Source of the DNA: Clostridia bacterium
Lineage (GTDB): Bacteria > Bacillota > Sulfobacillia > SLMV01
NCBI GenBank assembly: GCA_007136565.1
Contig: SLGS01000209.1
Coordinates: forward strand, 1 to 7,737
Direction of reading: 5' to 3'
Length of the DNA stretch: 7,737 bases
The notes beneath the pieces are model-generated. The model was given only the letters and a program-made list of their open reading frames with translations. It made no database searches and had not been told where the DNA came from. Made by a program: the position numbers and the translations under genes. Shown piece by piece: positions 1 to 5,725 of the stretch (the stretch's first letter is position 1; each line of letters starts with the position of its first letter).

Positions 1-472
1 TCCAGGTGGTTTCCTCGGGCTTTTCGAACACCCTATCCTTTTCCAAGTTGTCCAATAGGTCGAGATAGCGCTGCTCGTGCCCCACTTCGGATACGGCGAT
101 GGATTCGAAGATCGCCGCCACGCTGGCGAAACCTTCCTCCCGGGCGATGGCTGCGAACTCTGGATACATCTCCTGGTTTTCGTAGCGTTCGCCCTCGGCG
201 GCCGCGAGCAGGTTCTCGGCGGTGGTTCCGACTACGCCGGCGGGGAAGGCCGCTTCGATCTCGACGTCACCGCCCTCGAGTAAATCGAACAACCTGCGGG
301 CGTGGGCTCGTTCGTGCTCCGAAGTTTCCTCGAAGATGGCGGCGATCTGCATGTAACCTTCCTCGCGCGCTACTTCGGCGAAATACGTGTAGCGATTCCT
401 AGCCTGGGATTCACCGGCGAAAGCCGTCAGTACGTTCTTTTCGGTCTTGCTATCCTTCAGATTTGGCACCAT
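1..472 (-). CDS. rbr: Rubrerythrin, N-terminal diiron domain (3' end beyond window)
   Basis: Rubrerythrin is a cytoplasmic non-heme iron peroxidase that reduces hydrogen peroxide in anaerobes, taking electrons through a C-terminal rubredoxin domain. Read on the minus strand from ATG at 472, 157 codons are visible, ending in a Trp at the window edge. The visible part is the four-helix ferritin-like domain with all expected diiron ligands: E21 (in AGESQARNRY), E54 and H57 (EHERAH), E95 and E98 (EGERYE), and E129 and H132 (EVGH). The two helix pairs repeat the pattern REEG...AAIFE, as expected for this duplicated fold. The terminal Trp is where the rubredoxin CxxC module normally begins, so about 30-40 residues are probably missing. 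A GAAGGGAAG stretch just upstream of the ATG can serve as ribosome binding site. The gene is divergent from valS and is not part of its operon. Family assignment is secure; presence of the rubredoxin domain is inference. Confidence 0.95.
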   Translation of the reverse strand, partial: MVPNLKDSKTEKNVLTAFAGESQARNRYTYFAEVAREEGYMQIAAIFEETSEHERAHARRLFDLLEGGDVEIEAAFPAGVVGTTAENLLAAAEGERYENQEMYPEFAAIAREEGFASVAAIFESIAVSEVGHEQRYLDLLDNLEKDRVFEKPEETTW

Positions 473-493
473 ACCACTTCCCTTCGCAAGGAC

Positions 494-499
494 AGTATA
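494..499 (-). promoter_or_regulatory. Possible -10 element of the rubrerythrin promoter
   Basis: On the minus strand TATACT lies 21 bases upstream of the rubrerythrin ATG, which would give a very short leader carrying the GAAGGGAAG ribosome binding site. No good -35 hexamer is visible 16-18 bases further upstream, so the promoter would need an activator or another sigma factor. I see no convincing PerR or Fur box. The call rests on the -10 alone and is weak. Confidence 0.3.
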
Positions 500-554
500 C
501 CCATGCCCCCGGGAGTACATGCCCCTCGATCCCGAGAACGGGCGCGGGGGTTTC

Positions 555-583
555 TTGACCGCGCAATCCCCCGACAATATACT
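555..583 (+). promoter_or_regulatory. Sigma-A type promoter of valS
   Basis: TTGACC (555-560) and TATACT (578-583) are separated by exactly 17 bases and match the housekeeping consensus at five of six positions each. Transcription should start near 590, just ahead of the T-box stem I, which is where a T-box transcript is expected to begin. A small GC hairpin (531-542, CCCG-AGAA-CGGG) lies upstream; no function is assigned to it. Confidence 0.85.
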
Positions 584-625
584 GGAAACACCCGAATCAC
601 ATATCCAAGCGCTATGAAGGGGAAG

Positions 626-701
626 AGTAGGGTTTCGGACGCCCCAGAGAGGGAGACCCGCTGGCTGGGAGGTCGCCCGGATAGATCCGAACCCGAACGT
701 C
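626..701 (+). promoter_or_regulatory. T-box stem I upper part with specifier codon GUC (Val)
   Basis: The helix above the specifier loop is formed by GGGTTTCGG (630-638) and CCGAACCC (687-694), with one unpaired T. It is flanked by AGTA on the 5' side and GAAC on the 3' side, the usual loop-E geometry. The triplet right after GAAC is GTC (699-701), followed by a purine, which is the expected specifier position and encodes valine. GTC would read tRNA-Val with anticodon GAC. The helix is seen directly; the exact specifier register is inferred from the family pattern. Confidence 0.75.
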
Positions 702-798
702 GCCCCCGAGCGGCTTCTCCGAAAGCCCCGGTGACTAGGAGTCGACGGAACCGAAACGTTAATTCGGCAGAGGGTCCCCCGGAGAACGAGGGGAAACT

Positions 799-828
799 AA
801 GGTGGTACCGCGGAGAACTCGCCCCCTT
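799..828 (+). promoter_or_regulatory. T-box motif and antiterminator
   Basis: AAGGTGGTACCGCGG (799-813) matches the conserved T-box. The bulge TGGTACC presents TGGT (803-806) for pairing with the 3' ACCA of uncharged tRNA. The antiterminator can form from GCG (810-812) with CGC (820-822) and AAGG (799-802) with CCTT (825-828). The 3' strands of both helices lie in the 5' arm of the terminator, so the two structures exclude each other. Confidence 0.88.
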
Positions 829-853
829 CGCCCTTAGGCGTCGGGGGCTTTTT
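821..853 (+). terminator. Intrinsic terminator (attenuator) of the T-box
   Basis: GCCCCC (821-826) pairs with GGGGGC (843-848), enclosing a TT/TC mismatch and an inner CGCC-CTTA-GGCG hairpin (829-840). Five T residues follow (849-853). It ends about 58 bases before the valS ATG. It should form when tRNA-Val is charged and stop transcription before valS. Confidence 0.93.
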
Positions 854-911
854 CGTGTCCAATTATCGTCTCCACAGCGGAAAACTGTGACCAAACTACG
901 AGGAGGTAACC

Positions 912-3575
912 ATGAGCAAAGGAAAGGCAGGGGAGGGGGCCCTCCCCACGCACTATAACCCCGAGGATGTCGAGGAACGCATTTACCGCACGTGGGAAGA
1001 GGCGGGTTCGTTTCGGGCGGAGATGGATCCCGACGCGACTCCGTACACCATAATGATGCCTCCACCCAACGTAACCTCCAACCTCCACGTAGGGCACGCC
1101 CTGGACAATACGATCCAGGATGTCTTGATAAGAAAACACCGAATGCAGGGTTACGAAGCGCTGTGGCAACCCGGAACTGATCACGCCGGCATTGCCACGC
1201 AACACGTGGTTTCCGCACGGTTGGCCGAGGAGCGGGGACTCACGCGCCACGATCTCGGTCGCGAAGCCTTCGAGCGAGAGATCTGGAAGTGGAAGGAAGT
1301 CTACGAGGCGAGCATCATCAACCAGATGAGGAGGCTCGGCTTCTCCGCCGACTGGACGCGCACTCGCTTCACCATGGATGATGGCTTGTCGCGGGCGGTA
1401 CGGCACGTGTTCGTCAATCTCTACCGGGATGGCCATATTTACCGGGGGCACTACATGATCAACTGGTGCGTCGGATGCAGCACCGCCCTCAGCGATATGG
1501 AGGTCGAACACGAGGAACGGGAGGGTGGCCTCTACTACGTGGCTTACCCCGTCCCAGATGGTGGTGCCGATGCCTCCATCACCATCGCCACCACCAGGCC
1601 CGAGACCATCCTCGGCGATACCGCCGTGGCCGTTCACCCCGACGACGAAAGGTTTTCGCACCTGGTCGGGATGACGGCCGTAGTCCCGTTGGTCGATAGA
1701 CCCATTCCCATTATAGCGGATGAGGCCGTGGACCCGGAGTTCGGGACCGGCGCCGTCAAGATCACCCCCTTCCACGACCCCAACGATTTCGAAATGGGCG
1801 GCCGTCGCGAACTGGAGCGGGTCCAGGTTATCGACGAAGCGGGTAGGATGACCGAGGCCGCGGGGGAGGATTATCATGGCCTGGATAGGTTCGAGGCTCG
1901 CGAGAAAGTGGTGGCGGATCTCGGCGAACTCGGGCAACTGGTGAAGGTGGAAAAGCACACCCACGCCGTCGGCGAATGCCATCGCTGCCACAGCGTCGTG
2001 GAGCCCCTCATTTCGCGCCAGTGGTTCGTCAGCATGCGAGAATTGGCGCAACCGGCCATAGATGTCGTAAGAGACGGGCGCGTGACCTTCGTACCGGAAA
2101 GGTTCGGCCGCGTCTACCTCAACTGGATGGATAATATTCGTGACTGGTGCATATCCCGGCAGCTTTGGTGGGGGCACCGCATCCCGGCATGGTATTGCCG
2201 AGAGTGCGATGAGATCGTCGTCGCGGAGGAAGACCCCACCGAATGCACTTCGTGCGGGGGCTCCCTCGTCCAGGACCCCGACGTGTTGGATACCTGGTTT
2301 AGCTCGGCGCTTTGGCCCTTCAGTACCCTGGGATGGCCCGAGGATACGCCGGAGATGGACTACTTCTTCCCGACCGACGTACTGGTGACTGGCTGGGATA
2401 TTATTCCGTTTTGGGTCGTCCGGATGATCTTCAGTAGCTTGGAACACGTCGGCGAAGCACCCTTCCACACGGTTCTTATTCACGGTCTCGTTCTCGATCC
2501 CGAGGGCAGGAAGATGAGCAAGTCCCTCGGCAACGGCGTGGATCCCCTGGATGTGGTGGATAAGTACGGTGCGGATGCCCTTCGCTTTAGCCTCCTGTTC
2601 GGGAACTCGCCGGGCAACGAGATGCGTTTCTTCTGGGAGCGAGTCGAAGCCGGCCGAAACTTCTCGAACAAGATATGGAACGCCTGCAGGTTCACCCTGA
2701 TGAACCTCGATGCCAACTTCAATCCGAACGAACCGGTGGATTACCGACCCGAGGATCGCTGGATATTGGGGCGACTGGCCGAGGTCGTGGCCGAGGTAGA
2801 AGGGGACTTTGGGGATTACCAGCTGGGTGAAGTCCTCAGGAGCATATACGATTTTGCCTGGAGCGAGTTTTGCGACTGGTACATCGAGATGGCCAAGATC
2901 CGCTTCGCCGATGACGTCCCCGCGGAGTCCCGCAGGGCAGCCCATAACACCCTGGTCCGGGTCCTGGACGGGATCCTCCGGTTATTGCACCCGGTGATGC
3001 CCTTCGTCACCGAAGAGATGTGGTCGGCCCTGCCCGAACGGACGTCGCTGCTCATCGACGCCTCCTGGCCCGAGGCAACGGAATATCCCCCTGCTCCGGG
3101 TGATCTGGGCATCGACATCCTCCGGGATGTCGTCCGGACCGTGCGAAACCTCAGGGCGGAAGTAAATATCCCGCCTTCGGCCCGGATATCCGTGATTTGC
3201 GCCGCTCCACCGCGCACCCGCGAAGTCCTCCAGGCTTTCGGCGAGCAACTCGCGGGGTTGGCCGGGATCGAGGATTTGGATCTGGTCGACGAGACCCTAC
3301 AGAGGCCGACGCAGGCTCTCGCGGGAGTGGCCGGCGACGTCCAGGTGTTCATGCCCCTAGAGGGAGTCATCGACCTCCCCAGGGAGATCGAACGCCTCGA
3401 AGGTCGTCTCGAGGAGGCGCGCTCCAACCTGTCCAGATCGGCGGGTAAACTGGATAACGAGGACTTCGTGAACAGGGCCCCCGCCGAAGTCGTGCAGCGG
3501 GAGCGGGAAAGATTGGCGGACCTGGAAAAAGAGGTCGAGCACCTCGAGATACGCCTCCGGGAATTGGGCGGATGA
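912..3575 (+). CDS. valS: Valyl-tRNA synthetase
   Basis: This cytoplasmic class I synthetase charges tRNA-Val with valine and hydrolyses mischarged Thr-tRNA-Val. At 887 residues it has normal family length. Signatures in order: PPPN then HVGH (59-62, the HIGH motif); the connective-peptide editing domain with TTRPETILGDTAV (about 227-239) and GTGAVKITP-HDPND (278-292); KMSKSLGN (534-541); an anticodon-binding helical domain (about 620-770); and a C-terminal coiled coil (about 820-887) rich in Glu/Arg/Leu heptads, as is typical of bacterial ValRS. The editing domain sequence and the long C-terminal arm separate it from IleRS and LeuRS. Four CxxC pairs (C186/C189, C356/C359, C429/C432, C445/C448) look like two intact zinc sites. 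The position after PPPNVT is Ser where Gly is more usual. The ATG is fixed by a strong AGGAGGT at 901-907, four bases upstream. Expression should follow tRNA-Val charging through the T-box. Confidence 0.99.
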   Translation: MSKGKAGEGALPTHYNPEDVEERIYRTWEEAGSFRAEMDPDATPYTIMMPPPNVTSNLHVGHALDNTIQDVLIRKHRMQGYEALWQPGTDHAGIATQHVVSARLAEERGLTRHDLGREAFEREIWKWKEVYEASIINQMRRLGFSADWTRTRFTMDDGLSRAVRHVFVNLYRDGHIYRGHYMINWCVGCSTALSDMEVEHEEREGGLYYVAYPVPDGGADASITIATTRPETILGDTAVAVHPDDERFSHLVGMTAVVPLVDRPIPIIADEAVDPEFGTGAVKITPFHDPNDFEMGGRRELERVQVIDEAGRMTEAAGEDYHGLDRFEAREKVVADLGELGQLVKVEKHTHAVGECHRCHSVVEPLISRQWFVSMRELAQPAIDVVRDGRVTFVPERFGRVYLNWMDNIRDWCISRQLWWGHRIPAWYCRECDEIVVAEEDPTECTSCGGSLVQDPDVLDTWFSSALWPFSTLGWPEDTPEMDYFFPTDVLVTGWDIIPFWVVRMIFSSLEHVGEAPFHTVLIHGLVLDPEGRKMSKSLGNGVDPLDVVDKYGADALRFSLLFGNSPGNEMRFFWERVEAGRNFSNKIWNACRFTLMNLDANFNPNEPVDYRPEDRWILGRLAEVVAEVEGDFGDYQLGEVLRSIYDFAWSEFCDWYIEMAKIRFADDVPAESRRAAHNTLVRVLDGILRLLHPVMPFVTEEMWSALPERTSLLIDASWPEATEYPPAPGDLGIDILRDVVRTVRNLRAEVNIPPSARISVICAAPPRTREVLQAFGEQLAGLAGIEDLDLVDETLQRPTQALAGVAGDVQVFMPLEGVIDLPREIERLEGRLEEARSNLSRSAGKLDNEDFVNRAPAEVVQRERERLADLEKEVEHLEIRLRELGG

Positions 3576-3612
3576 GCCGACGGGGGGCGGCGCGGGAGGA
3601 ATGCGCAGGTCC

Positions 3613-3687
3613 CCGGGAGAACTAAAGGCTTGAGAGTGGAGCCCGATTCCCTCCGGTCGCGGCGACGCAGTCGGCCGCGAGGGGAGG
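3613..3687 (+). promoter_or_regulatory. Candidate RNA switch: alternative pairings around a GGAGG
   Basis: CCTCC (3650-3654) pairs with GGAGG (3683-3687) and TCGCGGC (3657-3663) with GCCGCGA (3674-3680), with an inner GAC-GCA-GTC hairpin (3664-3672). This is a long, stable stem that hides a Shine-Dalgarno-like GGAGG. The same 5' arm can pair instead upstream: CCGGGAG (3613-3619) with CTCCGG (3651-3656), one bulged G, enclosing the GGCT/AGCC hairpin. The two folds cannot coexist. The pairings are visible; a regulatory role is inference and no ligand can be named. Confidence 0.35.
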
Positions 3688-3767
3688 ATATGACGGCTCG
3701 AAGCCGATGCGGATAGAAGCGAAGGATCCCACGAAAGATTGGTTGCCGTCGGACTCCGCGTGGGTCC

Positions 3768-3776
3768 GGGGAGGGG
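3768..3776 (+). promoter_or_regulatory. Ribosome binding site of the SPOR gene
   Basis: GGGGAGGGG ends ten bases before the TTG at 3787 and begins just after the 3724-3767 helix. It is the only good ribosome binding site near the start of the frame. It favours TTG 3787 over the in-frame TTG 3739 and GTG 3760, both of which lie upstream of it. Confidence 0.6.
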
Positions 3777-3786
3777 TTGCACATCC

Positions 3787-4686
3787 TTGAAGCGACGACC
3801 GGAGAAATCAAAATCGATTCTGCCCATGGTCGTAATCCTGATCTTCTTGGGCGCCCTGTCCATCGGGGCCGGCTACCTCGGCGGCCAATACCTCTTGCGC
3901 GGATTCGGGTCGGATCGAGGCGATCCGGCGCCCGTCGAAGATCCCGGCCCGGAGGAAGAACCGTCCGAGTCGCCCGTCGAACCCGATATCCCCGAAGCCC
4001 CCGATGAAACCGATGAGGCGGAGGAGGATGATGAACCCGCGGATGATACCGACGACGCGGAGGAAGATCCCGACGAGGATGAGGAGGAAGTTCCCCCGGC
4101 CGATTATCGTTTGACCGGCTCGAGGTTGGAACTGTACAGGGTTCAGGCGGGCGTCTTTACCCTGGAGGAGAATGCTCGGAGCCTCCTCGATGAACTCCGC
4201 GACCTGGGCGTGGGCGGTGTGGTGATCAGGGATGGGGAAGACTACCGCGTGGTGGTAGATTTGGCCTACCACGAGGCCGATGCGAGAGAACTGGAAGACG
4301 ATCTCCTCGAGCGGGACTACGAAATCCTGGTGACGTCTTGGGAAATGCCCGCCTTCGAAGCCGTCTTGTCGGTGGGTGAAGTGGACGGTTTCCTTTTGCA
4401 GCAGTTCACCGAGGACCTCGAGAAGCTGCTCGCCGTACACGGTGGGGTTACTCCGGACTCCGGTAGGAGCACCGCGGAGGAGATTCGAGTTCTCGCCGAG
4501 GCCGTGGCGGCAAGGTTGGGTGAAGTGGACGCCGACCTCGTACCCCCAGCCTATCGCGCATTCATAATCGATCACCTCGAGTCGCATTTGGCGCTGGCCC
4601 GGAATGAACCCGGTTCCGGGCGTTGTCACGAATCTTACTTGCGTTTGGCTTGGGCGTTTAGGGCGGCCCGGGAGGGCCTCGATTGA
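3787..4686 (+). CDS. SPOR-domain membrane protein with acidic linker (SpoIIB-like by position)
   Basis: This is a 299-residue single-pass membrane protein. From the TTG start it has a short basic cytoplasmic tail (KRRPEKSK), a transmembrane helix at about 11-37, then a very acidic Pro-rich linker at about 51-102 (about 31 Asp/Glu in 52 residues, no Lys or Arg). A SPOR domain follows at about 114-188, beginning LYRVQAGVF and showing the YRVVVDL second strand. The last 110 residues look helical and match no family I recognise. SPOR domains bind peptidoglycan strands stripped of stem peptides at division septa, so the protein probably acts at the septum or spore-engulfment site. Its place between valS and maf is that of spoIIB in Bacillus subtilis, also a TM-plus-SPOR protein, but identity is not proven. 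Starting at TTG 3787 places basic residues directly before the helix and uses the GGGGAGGGG site. Confidence 0.88.
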   Translation: MKRRPEKSKSILPMVVILIFLGALSIGAGYLGGQYLLRGFGSDRGDPAPVEDPGPEEEPSESPVEPDIPEAPDETDEAEEDDEPADDTDDAEEDPDEDEEEVPPADYRLTGSRLELYRVQAGVFTLEENARSLLDELRDLGVGGVVIRDGEDYRVVVDLAYHEADARELEDDLLERDYEILVTSWEMPAFEAVLSVGEVDGFLLQQFTEDLEKLLAVHGGVTPDSGRSTAEEIRVLAEAVAARLGEVDADLVPPAYRAFIIDHLESHLALARNEPGSGRCHESYLRLAWAFRAAREGLD

Positions 4687-4755
4687 AGAGTAACCCGAGA
4701 TCTAGCTCGCGTGCGCCCGGGTGGGTGTGGGCGACGAGGAGGATTGAACGTATAG

Positions 4756-5013
4756 ATGAGGCGTAGTCGAAAATCTGGAGATTACCTGATCTTGTTGGTG
4801 TTCTTGGCGCTGGGTGCCTTTGTCGGGGATATCGTGGGAGAACTCCTCGCCCCCCACATCCCGGTTCTCGGTAGGTACGGACAGTTGGGCTTCTCACCCG
4901 TGAGCGTAAACTTGCTGCATCTGGTCGAATTTACCTTCGGTGTTAGTTTTCGGTTGAACGCACTGGGGGCCATTTTCGCGGTAATCCTCGGCCTATTCCT
5001 ATGGTGGAAATAG
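4756..5013 (+). CDS. DUF4321 small membrane protein
   Basis: This 85-residue protein has a basic N-terminus (MRRSRKSGDY), a first membrane helix at about 10-31 ending in GDIVGELL, a short loop, and a hydrophobic second half (about 51-84) with FGVSFRLNALGAI then a second helix ending LWWK. Length, the GxxxGxxL-type end of helix 1 and the LN-GxI pattern match DUF4321, a family of unknown function that in Clostridia usually lies directly before maf and the mre genes. An in-frame TAG directly precedes the ATG, so 4756 is the earliest start. The nearest Shine-Dalgarno, AGGAGG at 4737-4742, is 13 bases away, longer than ideal, so initiation may be inefficient. The gene ends six bases before maf, indicating co-transcription. 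A role in the envelope or elongasome is inferred only from location. Confidence 0.85.
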   Translation: MRRSRKSGDYLILLVFLALGAFVGDIVGELLAPHIPVLGRYGQLGFSPVSVNLLHLVEFTFGVSFRLNALGAIFAVILGLFLWWK

Positions 5014-5019
5014 CCCGCT

Positions 5020-5655
5020 ATGCCGGTTAGCCATCCCGATCTGCCACCGCTAATTTTGGCCTCGGCTTCCCCGCGTCGCGCGGAGATATTGGGACGCCTG
5101 GGCATCGATTTTCGCGTCGAGGCCGCCGACATGGACGAAGCCGCGTTTATCCGCTCCCTCGGCGATGGGGCTCCTCCGGAGTTCATCGGCAAGGCGTTGC
5201 TCCTGGCCCGGGCGAAGGCCGAGCTCGTGGGCGAGGGGTTGTGCGGGGAGGGATTGGTTCTCGGCGCGGATACCACCGTCGTACTCGACGATGGGAGGGA
5301 TCTAGGCAAGCCCCGCGATGATGCCGAGGCCCGCGAGATGCTCAGTGCGCTCTCCGGTCGAAGTCATCGAGTCGTGACCGGCACGGTCCTGATGGATGCA
5401 TCCACGGGTGCCCGGACCGAATCGGCCCCGGTGACGGTGGTGAGGATGCGAACCCTGAGTCGGAGGATACTGGACGCCTACGTGGCCTCCGGGGAGCCGG
5501 AGGGCAAGGCGGGAGCGTATGCCATCCAGGGCTTGGGCGGACTATTGATCGCCGGAGTGCGAGGATCCCACACCAACGTAGTTGGGCTGCCGGTGGAGGT
5601 TCTCGAGGAACTGTTCTCGGGTCTGGGTTATTCCGTGTGGGACTACGTGTTATGA
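5020..5655 (+). CDS. maf: Maf-family nucleotide pyrophosphatase
   Basis: Maf proteins are cytoplasmic nucleoside triphosphate pyrophosphatases acting on dTTP, UTP or modified nucleotides. In B. subtilis, overexpression blocks septum formation. At 211 residues this is slightly longer than the usual 185-200, mainly through a short N-terminal extension. Motifs: LILASASPRR (11-20, phosphate binding), GADTTVVLDD with catalytic-type D84 (82-91), GKPRD (96-100), SGRSHRVVTG (112-121), KAGAYAIQG (163-171) and GSHTNVVGLP (182-191). The YAIQG motif, with Gln, resembles the dTTP/UTP-type Maf (YhdE, B. subtilis Maf) rather than the YceF type. The ATG is six bases after the DUF4321 stop, with only a weak GGTGG site inside the end of that gene, which suggests translational coupling. 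The alternative, a generic Ham1-like pyrophosphatase, is excluded by the SASPRR start. Confidence 0.97.
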   Translation: MPVSHPDLPPLILASASPRRAEILGRLGIDFRVEAADMDEAAFIRSLGDGAPPEFIGKALLLARAKAELVGEGLCGEGLVLGADTTVVLDDGRDLGKPRDDAEAREMLSALSGRSHRVVTGTVLMDASTGARTESAPVTVVRMRTLSRRILDAYVASGEPEGKAGAYAIQGLGGLLIAGVRGSHTNVVGLPVEVLEELFSGLGYSVWDYVL

Positions 5656-5666
5656 TGAGCGATGAC

Positions 5667-5683
5667 GGGCTCCATTGGAGCCC
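5667..5683 (+). other. Perfect hairpin in the maf-radC gap
   Basis: GGGCTCC-ATT-GGAGCCC forms a seven-pair stem with a three-base loop, 12 bases after the maf stop. No T-run follows, so it is not an ordinary intrinsic terminator. It may stabilise or process the transcript between maf and radC, or be a protein-binding inverted repeat in DNA. Function unknown. Confidence 0.5.
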
Positions 5684-5725
5684 AATCGGCCCATCGGATA
5701 GTGATCAATCTTGGATCGTGGGCGA

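Larger units (their letters stand above)
590..853 (+). promoter_or_regulatory. T-box riboswitch (valine-type) controlling valS
   Basis: This cis-acting leader RNA senses the charging state of a tRNA by pairing with its anticodon and its free 3' end, and so decides between termination and read-through. All parts of a canonical T-box are readable. The stem I base pairs AAGCGCT (607-613) with AGCGGCTT (709-716, one bulged base) around a GA-rich kink-turn-like section. A loop-E style specifier loop follows (AGTA at 626-629 opposite GAA at 695-697). An AGAGAG stretch (646-651) lies at the AG bulge. The conserved T-box sequence is at 799-813, and a terminator closes the leader. The region between stem I and the T-box (about 717-798) should hold stems II/IIA-B and III. 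TGGT in the antiterminator bulge complements an ACCA tRNA end, which fits a tRNA with discriminator A, as in tRNA-Val. Position directly ahead of valS confirms the amino acid. Confidence 0.96.
3576..3786 (+). other. Stem-loop-rich spacer between valS and the SPOR gene
   Basis: This 211-base stretch has no recognised protein gene and no T-run terminator after valS. It contains a series of stem-loops: GGCT/AGCC (3627-3643), a long hairpin (3650-3687), CGGCT-CGA-AGCCG (3694-3706) and a nine-pair helix with one bulge (3724-3733 with 3759-3767). I compared it from memory with the c-di-AMP, c-di-GMP, cobalamin, TPP, FMN, SAM and THF riboswitch cores and found none of their conserved motifs. In related genomes folC often lies at this position; nothing here resembles it. 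It may be the leader of the downstream gene. One small open frame (3707-3790) is discussed in the findings. Confidence 0.5.

Noticed and set aside
302..958. 218-codon plus-strand frame across the rubrerythrin gene, promoter and T-box
   Set aside because: It runs through the antisense of rubrerythrin, then through the structured leader and the valS start. The DNA is fully explained by those features.
834..2945. 703-codon open frame on the minus strand opposite valS
   Set aside because: It lies antisense to an unmistakable valS, covers its leader terminator and resembles no known protein. Such frames arise from the GC-rich third-position pattern of the sense gene.
3600..3632. 10-codon ORF after GGGAGGA (ATG 3600)
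   Set aside because: The Shine-Dalgarno touches the ATG with no spacing, so initiation there is unlikely, and the peptide has no recognisable feature.
3739..3786. Longer SPOR protein starting at TTG 3739
   Set aside because: The added 16 residues lie inside the RNA helix and the ribosome binding site, have no Shine-Dalgarno of their own, and do not fit the basic tail plus TM pattern that starts at TTG 3787.
3576..3786. c-di-AMP (ydaO) riboswitch ahead of the envelope genes
   Set aside because: Context is attractive, but the conserved CAGCTAAC and GGGG-GAA-CC elements are absent.
5711..5725. radC starting at TTG 5711
   Set aside because: No better ribosome binding site, and RadC proteins usually start at the MxIK(E/D)LP segment, which matches ATG 5726.
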